This document shows positions 7,192 to 15,526 of a stretch of 64,000 nt of DNA, piece by piece. How positions within the stretch are numbered: the stretch's first letter is position 1; each line of letters opens with the position of its first letter. The stretch lies in assembly GCF_000765825.2 (NCBI RefSeq), contig NZ_JRPE02000001.1, forward strand, positions 1 through 64,000, given 5' to 3'. The DNA comes from Helicobacter magdeburgensis (lineage in GTDB: Bacteria; Campylobacterota; Campylobacteria; Campylobacterales; Helicobacteraceae). Both the position numbers and the translations under genes were made by a program. The notes under the pieces were generated by a model. The model ran no database searches. It had not been told where the DNA came from and saw only the letters and a list, made by a program, of their open reading frames with translations.

Positions 7192-8229
7192 GTGCAACTT
7201 AACGATTTTTCTTATGCGCGCTTTAATATGAGTGTAAGCGAGTTTAAAATACTCCTTGCTATGTTTGCAACGCTTGATTCTGTAAATCAAAGCGAATTTA
7301 TAGAGCAAGAAGTTACAACAAGAGAATTAGCAGAAATTTTACAACACGAGAAAAACATAAATAACGAATCCTATTTATACGATATTATGCAGAAATTAGC
7401 TGAAAAAACCTATTTTAGCGATAATGGAGAATCTGCTATTGCTGTTCCATTTTTTAAATATATTAAAAAACAAGATGATAAAGCATTTTTAAAATTTAAA
7501 TTTAATGATACGCTTAAGCCTTTTTTGCTTGAGCTTAGGCGTGATTTTGTAAAATTTAATTACACAGAAATCAAAGACTTACGAAGCTTTTATAGCATAC
7601 GACTTTATATAATGCTTTTAACAGAGCTAAGGCAGAATCGGCAATGCTTGGTAATCGATTACAAGACATTGTGCGATACTTTGGGTTTGCCACGACATAG
7701 AGCCGAACGAAAAGATTTTGGAGTGTTTAATCAAAAAATCCTCACAAACTTTAGAAAAGATATGCTACTTAATGCTTTTAATGTGGAGTTGCTAGACATA
7801 CAAACCGAAAAAGTAGGCAAGAAAGTAGATAAGCTTATTTTTACCTTTGATTATAAAGGAATAAATAAGCGATTAGAGGGGCAGAATAAGCGACTAATGG
7901 CGCGATATAGGAATATCGCAGATAAGGCAAGATACCTAATCGGAGAATCTCTCTCAATGGGTAAAGCAAAAGATTTTAGGAATGTGTGGAAAATCATAGA
8001 CACAAGTCATAATGAAAATGGCGTTTTTATCCTTGTGGAGAACTGGAGAGCTTACCGCGTAAAAATCCCTTGCAGGGACTGGAATGCGGTAAAACATATA
8101 GAGCATTTGTGTAATACCTACAAAGCGGCTCTATATACAAGGCTTACATTTGGAGATATAGAGGCAATGAGCGCGGAGAAGCTAGAGTTATACGAAAAGG
8201 GCAAAGCCTTAAAATCACTTTTGAAATAA
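7192..8229 (+). CDS. repA: Plasmid replication initiator, Rep_3 family (unit 2)
   Basis: Identical in protein to the unit 1 copy (116-1153). The frame stays open upstream to a GTG at 7063 with AAGGGG before it, giving a 388-aa version that translates the Xer site. I prefer GTG 7192 with the TATAAT at 7153-7158. Two identical initiators and origins in a chromosome would normally be harmful if active, so replication from this locus is probably restrained. Confidence 0.85.
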   Translation: MQLNDFSYARFNMSVSEFKILLAMFATLDSVNQSEFIEQEVTTRELAEILQHEKNINNESYLYDIMQKLAEKTYFSDNGESAIAVPFFKYIKKQDDKAFLKFKFNDTLKPFLLELRRDFVKFNYTEIKDLRSFYSIRLYIMLLTELRQNRQCLVIDYKTLCDTLGLPRHRAERKDFGVFNQKILTNFRKDMLLNAFNVELLDIQTEKVGKKVDKLIFTFDYKGINKRLEGQNKRLMARYRNIADKARYLIGESLSMGKAKDFRNVWKIIDTSHNENGVFILVENWRAYRVKIPCRDWNAVKHIEHLCNTYKAALYTRLTFGDIEAMSAEKLELYEKGKALKSLLK

Positions 8230-8242
8230 AGGGGCAAAAGAA

Positions 8243-8488
8243 ATGATTATCACCATAGAAAACGCGAACAAAGAGTTTTTGAAAGCAGTGCGAGAAATGG
8301 CTAAGATTGCAAACCTCAAAGTTAAAGCCACAAAGACAGAAGCGGATTTAAGCAAAGCCGACACACAGAATCTTAAAGAGATTTACACGCAATACAAGCG
8401 CGGAGAGCTAGAAACCATAAGTTTTAAAGAGCTTGACAAACAAGCACAAGCACATTTAAAGAACTTAAGGGCAAAATATGCAAATTAG
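8243..8488 (+). CDS. Antitoxin of a RelE/ParE-type pair (unit 2)
   Basis: Identical 81-aa protein to the unit 1 copy (1167-1412), overlapping the toxin start by 11 bp. See that entry for the reasoning; the role rests on its partner. Confidence 0.7.
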   Translation: MIITIENANKEFLKAVREMAKIANLKVKATKTEADLSKADTQNLKEIYTQYKRGELETISFKELDKQAQAHLKNLRAKYAN

Positions 8489-8771
8489 TTTCAATAAGCA
8501 TTTTAGCACTTCTTTAAATGCTATTTTGGAATATATCGCACAGCATAGCCCTAGCAATGCAGAATCTTTTTATAATGAGCTTATGGCAAAAATCCACGCT
8601 TTACCCTCAAGCCCAAAAGCTTACAGAAAGAATCCACAAATCAACCAAGAGGACATAAGAGACCTTATATACAAAGGCTATGTGATACCTTTTGCCATAA
8701 GTAAAGATTGTATTACGATTCTAGCAATTTACAAAAGCAATCTTTGGAAACCTACAACCCCTAAAAAATAA
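8478..8771 (+). CDS. RelE/ParE superfamily toxin (unit 2)
   Basis: Identical 97-aa protein to the unit 1 toxin (1402-1695). The C-terminal ITILAIYKSNLWKP strand-turn is the most family-like part. Two copies of the pair would reinforce retention of the array. Confidence 0.8.
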   Translation: MQISFNKHFSTSLNAILEYIAQHSPSNAESFYNELMAKIHALPSSPKAYRKNPQINQEDIRDLIYKGYVIPFAISKDCITILAIYKSNLWKPTTPKK

Positions 8772-8804
8772 CCCCCCTTATTATTCTATTGTCGCTATTC
8801 GTAA

Positions 8805-8910
8805 CACATTGAAAAATGTAGATTTGCGCAAAAAATTCACATTGAAAAAAGTAGAATAACTGCCCATTTTCACATTGAAAAAAGTAGCGCACACATTGAA
8901 AAATGTAGAA
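8805..8910 (+). other. oriV: Iteron array, replication origin (unit 2)
   Basis: Four repeats at 8805, 8838, 8871 and 8892 with the same 33/33/21-bp spacing as in unit 1. The surrounding non-coding stretch (8772-9149) also holds the TAAGGTAT/ATACCTTA inverted repeat at 9014-9106. Confidence 0.85.
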
Positions 8911-9149
8911 TAGCAAAAATTAAGCTCGTAAAATAGGACTTTGTAAGCCTCGTAAAAAGAGTTAAAAACATCATTAGTTAAAAAGAGAGCCGCACAGAAA
9001 ATTAAGACTTTGTTAAGGTATTGATTCAGTTATTCTTAATGTTTTCAACTCAAAAAACGCACACATTTTGCCCTTAAAACGCTCAAAATGTTAAAACCAT
9101 ACCTTACACTTACAGAATCCAATGTTTGGCTTTTAAAAGGGGAAAAAGA

Positions 9150-9566
9150 GTGTTTTATAGAGTGTATTACAAATTAAGCGCGGGAGGCAAAATCAACGAA
9201 GCCAAAGCCAAGCTAAAAAAAGATATAGACAATATGCAACGCGACTTTAAAAAGCCAAAGCACCATAAAAGGCGAAGCGAACGACAAGAAATGCTAAAAG
9301 AGCTACAAGAGAACCTAGAGAAGCAAATAGCAGAGCAAAGCCCCACAGAATCCGCCCCAACACAAAAGAAAGGAAAGCCATTTATGCCACCTAAGCCAAA
9401 GGCACAAGGCACACCCTTACAAAGTAAGCATTTTCAAAAGAAAGATGAAGCTATGCGCTTTATGAAACAGCATTACGAGATTATGGAAATAATGCTTATC
9501 TATAAGCACACGGATAAATACGGTTGGGAGATGATTTTTGATAAATACACGCCAAAAGACTTTTAA
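9150..9566 (+). CDS. Hypothetical basic protein of the mobilization block (unit 2)
   Basis: Identical to the unit 1 copy (2074-2490): lysine-rich N-half, proline linker, compact aromatic C-terminus. GTG start behind AAGGGGA. Function unrecognised. Confidence 0.6.
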   Translation: MFYRVYYKLSAGGKINEAKAKLKKDIDNMQRDFKKPKHHKRRSERQEMLKELQENLEKQIAEQSPTESAPTQKKGKPFMPPKPKAQGTPLQSKHFQKKDEAMRFMKQHYEIMEIMLIYKHTDKYGWEMIFDKYTPKDF

Positions 9567-9577
9567 GGAGTAGGAAA

Positions 9578-10327
9578 ATGAAAATCGCAAAAAAATTACC
9601 TAGTATCGCTTTTTGCTTAAGTGTGGGACTTAGCACTGCTCAAGCAAACTTTCCTGTGATTGATGTTAGCTCAATTGCTCAAAGCATATTGCAATATACG
9701 CAAATGATACAAGAATTTACAAGATACGAAGCAGAGCTTAGGGCTATGGGAATCGACACAGGCAGAGTCGGCAAAATTTTGCAAGATATAGATTCTATGA
9801 GTGATGAAATGATAAGCGGGATAAAAAAGGCAAATGAAATCCCAAGTGTTTTTACGCAAATGTTTGCAGAGATAAACGAGAATTGCGAGTTTTTAAGCAA
9901 AAATGATAAATTTAAAGAAGCGAGGGAAAAGCTAAGTAAGGGAAAATACAAAGACAAGGACGAGAAAAGCAAAGCGGTTTTAAGCTGCTTAGGAGTGCTT
10001 GAAAATCCTATGGATATGATAGACATAAAAGATGAGCTTAGAAAAAAGGCAGATGAAGCCCTTAGAAAGAAAGACTACAAGGCATACGAGGAAGCAAAAA
10101 AAGATTTACAACGCATAAAAAATACACAAGAATACATACGAAGTAAAGCCACAGACCAAAAGCTTACGCAATGGGCGGAATTTTATAAACGCTTTGATTC
10201 AGAGCAAGAGGACAAGAACAGCATTTACAACATCAAAAACATAAGAAACAAAGTAAGTAAAATAACAGAAAGTGCTAAAAAAGCGACTAACCCCCAAGAA
10301 GTAGCAAATACCACAAATGCACTTTAG
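9578..10327 (+). CDS. VirB5/TrbJ-like secreted protein, N-terminal part, frameshifted (unit 2)
   Basis: Identical to unit 1 (2502-3251), including the premature TAG at 10325-10327. Because both units share the break, it predates the duplication, or is an assembly property of a shared consensus. Confidence 0.65.
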   Translation: MKIAKKLPSIAFCLSVGLSTAQANFPVIDVSSIAQSILQYTQMIQEFTRYEAELRAMGIDTGRVGKILQDIDSMSDEMISGIKKANEIPSVFTQMFAEINENCEFLSKNDKFKEAREKLSKGKYKDKDEKSKAVLSCLGVLENPMDMIDIKDELRKKADEALRKKDYKAYEEAKKDLQRIKNTQEYIRSKATDQKLTQWAEFYKRFDSEQEDKNSIYNIKNIRNKVSKITESAKKATNPQEVANTTNAL

Positions 10328-10347
10328 AACAGATTTTACAGCTCTCT

Positions 10348-10569
10348 ATGGTGCAATATGAAATGTCTATGAACTCAAATAATTTCATCATAGAGTTTCT
10401 AAGTAAGGAACAGGAGGAAAAAAGAGAAAAAGCAACAAGGAAAAACGAAAAAGAGCTCGTAGATAAAAGCGAAAAGGAGTTTTCAAAGCTTTTTGAAAAT
10501 GATACATTCTCTAAGTTTAAAGACGAGGTAAGGTATAACGAAATAGGCTTACCCATTATGTTTGAATAG
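10348..10569 (+). CDS. C-terminal part of the frameshifted VirB5/TrbJ-like protein (unit 2)
   Basis: Identical to unit 1 (3272-3493). It is the severed C-terminus, ending EIGLPIMFE, that matches the end of the intact ICE homologue. Confidence 0.55.
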   Translation: MVQYEMSMNSNNFIIEFLSKEQEEKREKATRKNEKELVDKSEKEFSKLFENDTFSKFKDEVRYNEIGLPIMFE

Positions 10570-10580
10570 GGGGAGAGCCA

Positions 10581-12770
10581 ATGAGTAAGAGTGAGATTCT
10601 AAAAGAATACGAGGATATTTTTAAGCGTGTAGGCAAGATTAAAGATGAATCTTTGCAGAAAAAGGCGCAATCCTTGCAAAGCTCACTTAACTTTTTTAAA
10701 TCTAAACCCGCGCAAAGCTCCATACATTTTAACAGCACCAAAGGCAAAGGCGCAAGGAAAAAGCCAAGTAACGCGCGACTTGCCTACGAACACAACACGC
10801 GCACACTCAATTTTACAGACAGCAGAATCGCAAAGGCAGAAAAGAATCAAGATTTAGCACAAATAGGAAGCCCTATTTACGCGCTAGACACGCCAGAAAG
10901 AAACGAATATAAGGGCATTACAAGAGATGAATTTTTACAATTAGAGATGAGAGCGCGCGAGGACTACCGCAAAGCGTGGGGGCAATCTATGCAGAAAAAG
11001 GCGCAAATCTTTAAAGAAAGCATTGTGAATCTCCAAGAACACCACACAATGCAAGACCTAGAGAATCTAACGCAGAGGCTCAAAAAAGAATATAACTTAA
11101 ATGCTTTACATATCGCAATACACCGCGACGAGGGGCATATAAATAAGCTCACGCACGAAAAGCAGTATAACTATCACGCGCACATCATTTTTTTAAATTA
11201 TGATTTTACAACGCATAAAAGCGTATTTAGACAATTTAGCAAAAAGGACTTGTCGCGTATGCAAGACTTAAACGCGGAAGTCTTAGGAATGCAAAGAGGC
11301 AAAAAGCACAAGAGAGAGCATATAAACAGATACCAGCTAGACCACAAGGCAAATAAGATTCTAGAAAATATCCACAAACTTACAAAAGAGATAAAGCAAG
11401 AGCTAAAACATCATCAGAGCCAAGAATTTAACGCAGAGGCAAAACTCATAGAGTTTTTAAAGGCAACAGAGCAAGGCAAAGAACAGATTCTACAAAGCAT
11501 TAATGATAGCCAAGCCCACGCGATGAATAAGCTTTTAGCACAAGCCAATAATGCAGAGCTTCCAACAGAGCAAGAGCCAAAAAAGCTTTTACGCTTAAGG
11601 AGTAAATGGCAGTATAAAGCCCAAGAGGCAGAGCAGGGCAAAGAATCGCAAACAGAGCCAACAAAACCTAAGCTTTCCCCTTTTAAATCCAAACCAACAC
11701 AAAGGAGCAAGACAATGGAAAAAGACTTAAGAGAACAAGAGCTACAAGAAGCGCGAGAACAAGAGCTACAAGAAGCAGAGCAAGAGGCTTTAGAATCTAG
11801 CTTTAAAGCTTTTGAAATGGGAACAGCAAACAGGCAAGAAATGGTGCTTATCATTGAAAATCAATCCAAAGCCTTACAAAAACTTGCTAAAGAGCATAAG
11901 CTAGAAAAGCAAGATAAGCAAAAAGTAAAGGATTTTTGCGACATCGTGAAAAATAAAGAGTATTTAGAGAGAAGCGACACGGAGCTCAAAAACTTTACGC
12001 AAAACATCATAAACTATAAAAGAAAGCTAAGCGCAGAGCTAAAAGGACAAGAAATGGAGCAAGGTATTACAAAAGCCTTTAGCACCGACTTTGATTTATG
12101 CAAAACACCAAAGGCAAAAGAGCAACACGCCGAGAATATCCTTAAAAATTATGAGGAGCAGTATAAAGATATTGATAAGGCAATATCCATAATGCAAAAA
12201 GCAGAAGAAGGTATTAAAAAACAGCAGAGCCAAGAAGCAAAGATACATCAAGAGGAGAACAACGAGGCTAAAGAGCAAGAAGGAGATTCTAGCACACTTG
12301 ATAGAGCAGTGAATGAGATTCAAAACTCAAGGAATGTTTTTGACTTCTTAAAGTGCTTATATGACCTAGAAAAAGGTATGTATGAGCTAGGCATAGGGAA
12401 AAAGCCAAATCCTCAAGAATTTAGCAAAAAGCTTAATGAGATGAAAGACAAAGCCCTAAGCAATGATTTTATAAAGCAGAGCCTTAATAAAATCAAAGAA
12501 TGCAAGGACAAGATACAAGACTTCTCTAAGAATATAAAGCTTGAAATAGCATTCGCAAGGCAAATAAACAAAGATATTGACTTACACGATTACAGCACAC
12601 ACAAAGACACAAAGCAAGAATATGTAAGGCGCATTGACAAGAAATTAGAATCCGCACTCAAAGAATGCCCCAATATCAGAATAGATTACCCAAAAATGTA
12701 TAAAAGGGCAGAGGAGATTACAAAGAATCGCGATAAGAGTAAAAACCAAAACAAAGGAGTAGAGAGATGA
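10581..12770 (+). CDS. mobA: MobA/MobL-family relaxase (unit 2)
   Basis: Identical 729-aa relaxase to unit 1 (3505-5694), with the histidine motifs IHRDEGH and YNYHAH intact and a long charged coiled-coil tail. ATGA overlap with the following small gene. Confidence 0.9.
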   Translation: MSKSEILKEYEDIFKRVGKIKDESLQKKAQSLQSSLNFFKSKPAQSSIHFNSTKGKGARKKPSNARLAYEHNTRTLNFTDSRIAKAEKNQDLAQIGSPIYALDTPERNEYKGITRDEFLQLEMRAREDYRKAWGQSMQKKAQIFKESIVNLQEHHTMQDLENLTQRLKKEYNLNALHIAIHRDEGHINKLTHEKQYNYHAHIIFLNYDFTTHKSVFRQFSKKDLSRMQDLNAEVLGMQRGKKHKREHINRYQLDHKANKILENIHKLTKEIKQELKHHQSQEFNAEAKLIEFLKATEQGKEQILQSINDSQAHAMNKLLAQANNAELPTEQEPKKLLRLRSKWQYKAQEAEQGKESQTEPTKPKLSPFKSKPTQRSKTMEKDLREQELQEAREQELQEAEQEALESSFKAFEMGTANRQEMVLIIENQSKALQKLAKEHKLEKQDKQKVKDFCDIVKNKEYLERSDTELKNFTQNIINYKRKLSAELKGQEMEQGITKAFSTDFDLCKTPKAKEQHAENILKNYEEQYKDIDKAISIMQKAEEGIKKQQSQEAKIHQEENNEAKEQEGDSSTLDRAVNEIQNSRNVFDFLKCLYDLEKGMYELGIGKKPNPQEFSKKLNEMKDKALSNDFIKQSLNKIKECKDKIQDFSKNIKLEIAFARQINKDIDLHDYSTHKDTKQEYVRRIDKKLESALKECPNIRIDYPKMYKRAEEITKNRDKSKNQNKGVER

Positions 12771-12949
12771 TAACATTTACAAAAAAAATAATCCAACTTC
12801 AGAACGAAATTAATAGTTTAAAAATTCTTTTGGAGAAAGAGAAAAAGCATAAAAGATATTTTGAAATAGAATTAAAAAAATTAAGAACGCGATATTTTAA
12901 TTCTAAACAAAGTAATCCGACAATCATAATAAAAGAATATGCAGAATAA
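12767..12949 (+). CDS. Small coiled-coil protein coupled to mobA (unit 2)
   Basis: Identical 60-aa basic helical protein to unit 1 (5691-5873), coupled to mobA through an ATGA overlap. Confidence 0.6.
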   Translation: MITFTKKIIQLQNEINSLKILLEKEKKHKRYFEIELKKLRTRYFNSKQSNPTIIIKEYAE

Positions 12950-13009
12950 GAAAAAATAAAATGCAAAAAGAAATTATACAAGCATACAAAACTTGTCCGA
13001 AATGGAGTG

Positions 13010-13215
13010 ATAACGAAATGGAGGACAACAAACTAGCACCCCAAAAAAAATTTTCAATTTTTTTTAAAGTGCTGTTTGTTAAAATCTCAAAAAGGACCAA
13101 AACTTTTTTGAGATTTTTTAGAAAAGTTTGCTTGAAAATTTTTGCAATCTCTTTGATTTGTTTTTTAATCAAAGAGCCAAAACTTTTACAAACTTTTTCT
13201 CCTCCATTTCGTTAT
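13010..13215. repeat. Multi-hairpin inverted-repeat structure (unit 2)
   Basis: Same nested inverted repeats as 5934-6139: 16-bp outer arms at 13010-13025 and 13200-13215 with three inner pairs. The doubtful 95-aa frame 12961-13248 overlaps it and is not listed separately. Confidence 0.6.
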
Positions 13216-13240
13216 ACTTTTTTTAAAAGGTTAAAATGTT

Positions 13241-14017
13241 ATGGGTGAAACAAAAGGGGAGTTTCAATTATTTTTAATACTCTATGCAGAGTTTAAAAAA
13301 ATTGAATCGGAGAGTGGGCATAAAATAATCCAAGACAAAGAGAACCCATATCATTTTTTTATTTTAGATTCTAATGAGAACTTTTTAGAAAAATTTTCAT
13401 TAGAAGAATACATAAAGGAGCTACAAAATGACAATACCTCTACAAGAAAGAGCGGGGAAAGAGATAGTTATACCCAAAGAGTGGAAAGAGAGAGCGGCAG
13501 AGCCATTGGACGAATTAGAAGCACGATTGAAGAGAGAAGCAGACGAAGCAGAGCAATGGGCGAGGGAAGCCAAAGCTTTGGAGCAACAAGTAATAGAGTT
13601 GGAAGAATCCATACTCTCACGCCTAGAATCAGAATCCACGAGCTCACAAAGTTAAGACAAGCCGAGCAAAAACTTACAGAGCTAGAAAGGCAGAAAGCAA
13701 TCGATACATACAAGCAAATGCAACAAGATACAAGCATAAAACAGATAAACGAGCAAAATAGAGATATACAAGCAACAGAGCAGGGGATACAAGCAGAATC
13801 TACAACACAAACAAATGATTCTGCTCCCTTGCAAACACGATTAGATAGAAATTTAAGAAATTACAGCAAGAGCCAAGAAGCTAAATATCTTGTGCGTTGT
13901 AATGCTCTAGTAAAAGAAGTTAAAGACAAAGGCATTACATTAGATTCTAAAAGCCTCAAACTTTTAGAAAGTTTCAATAAAAAAGCACAAGATAAAATAA
14001 AAGGTTTAAGCAGATGA
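13241..14017 (+). CDS. Outer gene of an overlapping gene pair (unit 2)
   Basis: Same 258-aa protein as unit 1 apart from V for E and F for I in the overlap region. The N-terminal part precedes the nested start, the middle is Arg/Ser-rich, and the helical C-terminus resembles the ICE pair proteins. The nested gene 13428-13655 lies wholly inside it. Confidence 0.65.
   Translation: MGETKGEFQLFLILYAEFKKIESESGHKIIQDKENPYHFFILDSNENFLEKFSLEEYIKELQNDNTSTRKSGERDSYTQRVERESGRAIGRIRSTIEERSRRSRAMGEGSQSFGATSNRVGRIHTLTPRIRIHELTKLRQAEQKLTELERQKAIDTYKQMQQDTSIKQINEQNRDIQATEQGIQAESTTQTNDSAPLQTRLDRNLRNYSKSQEAKYLVRCNALVKEVKDKGITLDSKSLKLLESFNKKAQDKIKGLSR
13428..13655 (+). CDS. Nested acidic coiled-coil protein, +1 frame (unit 2, intact)
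   Basis: This is a 75-aa protein in the +1 frame of the 13241 gene. The ATG has AAGGAG exactly 7 nt upstream. It reads as a short N-terminus (MTIPLQERAGKEIVIPKEWK) followed by an acidic heptad-like helix (LDELEARLKREADEAEQ, ALEQQVIELEESILSRL) and a Ser/Thr tail ending TSSQS. The nested ICE proteins (46242-46571, 59763-60056) have the same shape and spacing: acidic coiled coil, then a final basic helix with SIKK or SLKK. I infer a real gene; its function is unknown. Confidence 0.6.
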   Translation: MTIPLQERAGKEIVIPKEWKERAAEPLDELEARLKREADEAEQWAREAKALEQQVIELEESILSRLESESTSSQS

Positions 14018-14124
14018 AAAACTTTTATTTGTTTTTAAGCTTTTTTATGATTAGTTACTTTTTTAATTTTTGTTTGAAAAGTGTTTTTGCTAGTAAAGCT
14101 CTACACTTTTCTAAAATATCGTAA
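14014..14124 (+). CDS. Possible 36-aa membrane/secreted peptide (unit 2)
   Basis: Same as 6938-7048: ATGA-coupled, hydrophobic Phe-rich segment. The inverted repeat GAAAAGTGT/ACACTTTTC (14076-14111) overlaps its end. Weak support. Confidence 0.3.
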   Translation: MKNFYLFLSFFMISYFFNFCLKSVFASKALHFSKIS

Positions 14125-14157
14125 ATAAGGGGTTTATAGTGTATAATAATGGAAAAA

Positions 14158-14184
14158 AGTTTGAAAAGTATAGTTTTCATAACT
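14158..14184. other. dif: Hybrid Xer/dif-like site, plasmid-chromosome junction (attR-like)
   Basis: The first 22 bp from 14153 equal the plasmid unit start: left arm AGTTTGAAAA, centre GTATAG. The right arm is then TTTTCATAACT instead of the plasmid TAATCAAACT. The right arm reverse-complements to AGTTATGAAAA, a good partner of the left arm. This is what crossing over between a chromosomal dif-like site and the plasmid site would leave. It sits about 155 bp upstream of xerH. Confidence 0.75.
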
Positions 14185-14193
14185 AAATTATGT

Positions 14194-14199
14194 TATAAT
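14194..14199 (+). promoter_or_regulatory. Putative -10 box of xerH
   Basis: TGTTATAAT at 14191-14199, an extended -10, lies 10 bp after the hybrid Xer site. It implies a leader of about 130 nt before the xerH ATG. Confidence 0.5.
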
Positions 14200-14253
14200 C
14201 CCAAAATGTCTTTCAATATCTTTTAAAGAAAACTTTAAAAATTCAAAGACTTC

Positions 14254-14317
14254 AAGGATTTAATAAACCAAGAATCTAATAAATTAAGGATTTAATAAAC
14301 CAAGAATCTAATAAATT
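14254..14317 (+). repeat. Tandem 32-bp repeat in the xerH leader
   Basis: Two perfect 32-bp copies, starting AAGGATTTAATAAACC at 14254 and 14286, directly upstream of the xerH ribosome site. They could change copy number by slippage and alter the leader. Confidence 0.7.
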
Positions 14318-14338
14318 AAGGCAAGGGGCTAAACCAAA

Positions 14339-15526
14339 ATGAAATATCCCTTAAATTATAAAGATGAGTTTTCGCAGACATTGCTCTTTTGGATTACGCG
14401 TTTTATCCGCTACAAGCTTACGACATTATCTAATCACCAAGTGTTAAACAAAGAGATGATTTTACAGGCGATTAACGCCCTAAGTAATGATGAGATTAGC
14501 TCCATACATCAGCTAGAATCTTTGTGTAAAAGTGTAAGAAAAGCCGGTATGATAGGGATAAACACCTACTCTACCCCACTGCTTAAGCTCTACACTTTCC
14601 TAACACAAACACAAGGGCATTTTCACACTATGGAATCTATTGATGAAGAGGTGCTAAGTGATTTTTTGAGCGTTGAGACAAGTACGCTTTCAAATGCGAG
14701 TAAGAAAAACTACCGCATCGCACTCATCGGGCTTTTTGGCTATATTGATAAGCAAAATGAGTTTGAGGGCAAGTCCTATGTCTATGACATTACGCTAAAA
14801 ATCACCGCTCTGCAGGGCAAAAGTGGGCAAAAGCTCCCTGCGTATTTAAACCAAGATGAGCTAGAGCGATTTTTACAAGCCATTGATGAGGCAGAGCTTG
14901 GAGAAAAGGTTGCTGCGAGAAATAAGCTTATTATCAAACTTATCGTTTATACGGGCATTCGCGTCAGCGAGACTTTGAGCCTGCGTAGGAAAGATATATA
15001 TCCGCACCTTGATTGCTATATTATTCAAATTCGGGGCAAGGGCAATAAGCCGCGTGTGGCGATGATACGCCAAAGCCACATACAAAATCTGCTTGATGTA
15101 TGGCTCACACAGCGTCCATCTTTTGCCCCTTTGCACGATTTGCTTTTTTGTAATACAAAGGGCAAGGCTCTTACACAAAGCTATATCTATCAAAATGTAG
15201 AAAAGATTCTAACCCAAGCGGGAATCCGCAAGGAGAAAAATGGCGCACATATGCTGCGGCATTCCTTTGCTACCCTACTCTATCAGCAAAAACACGATCT
15301 TGTTATGGTGCAAGAAGCTTTAGGACACGCCGATTTGAATACAAGTCGCATTTACACGCATTTTGATAGTGAGCGTTTGCGTGAAGTGGTGGGCGTTATG
15401 GATACTTTGAGTGATACGAGCGAGATGAGTAACACAGGCACTTTGAGTGGGGAATCTTTGAGTGAAAAGGCGTTGGGTGAAGACGGCTTGGGTGAAAACA
15501 TTACAAATCAAAAGGAGAGAGAATGA
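14339..15526 (+). CDS. xerH: Tyrosine recombinase XerH
   Basis: This is the single-subunit Xer recombinase of Campylobacterota, which resolves chromosome dimers at dif. The catalytic set is visible: Arg208 (TGIRVSE), Lys234 or Lys237 (GKGNKPR), His304 and Arg307 (HMLRHSF), His330 (LGHADL) and Tyr339 (SRIYTHF). The protein is 395 aa; about 45 residues after the last motif form a Ser/Gly/Glu-rich tail (TLSGESLSEKALGEDGLGEN) not needed for catalysis. The dif-like site and integrated plasmid lie directly upstream, so this enzyme is the obvious agent of plasmid integration. AAGGGG is in the leader, and the stop overlaps the next gene by 4 bp. Confidence 0.9.
   Translation: MKYPLNYKDEFSQTLLFWITRFIRYKLTTLSNHQVLNKEMILQAINALSNDEISSIHQLESLCKSVRKAGMIGINTYSTPLLKLYTFLTQTQGHFHTMESIDEEVLSDFLSVETSTLSNASKKNYRIALIGLFGYIDKQNEFEGKSYVYDITLKITALQGKSGQKLPAYLNQDELERFLQAIDEAELGEKVAARNKLIIKLIVYTGIRVSETLSLRRKDIYPHLDCYIIQIRGKGNKPRVAMIRQSHIQNLLDVWLTQRPSFAPLHDLLFCNTKGKALTQSYIYQNVEKILTQAGIRKEKNGAHMLRHSFATLLYQQKHDLVMVQEALGHADLNTSRIYTHFDSERLREVVGVMDTLSDTSEMSNTGTLSGESLSEKALGEDGLGENITNQKERE

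Larger units (their letters stand above)
7077..14152 (+). mobile_element. Integrated mobilizable plasmid, unit 2 of a tandem pair
   Basis: This is the second direct copy of the 7076-bp element. It ends at 14152, where the sequence continues for 22 bases as a third copy of the unit start and then diverges into the xerH upstream region. All predicted proteins equal those of unit 1 except the outer and nested proteins around 13482-13579. Here the nested gene is intact, whereas in unit 1 it is stopped early. A collapsed or expanded plasmid in the assembly is an alternative for the tandem arrangement, but the hybrid site at 14153-14184 argues for true integration. Confidence 0.9.

Noticed and set aside
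7063-8229. 388-aa version of RepA starting at GTG 7063
   Set aside because: It would translate the Xer site, and a better promoter plus ribosome site point to GTG 7192.
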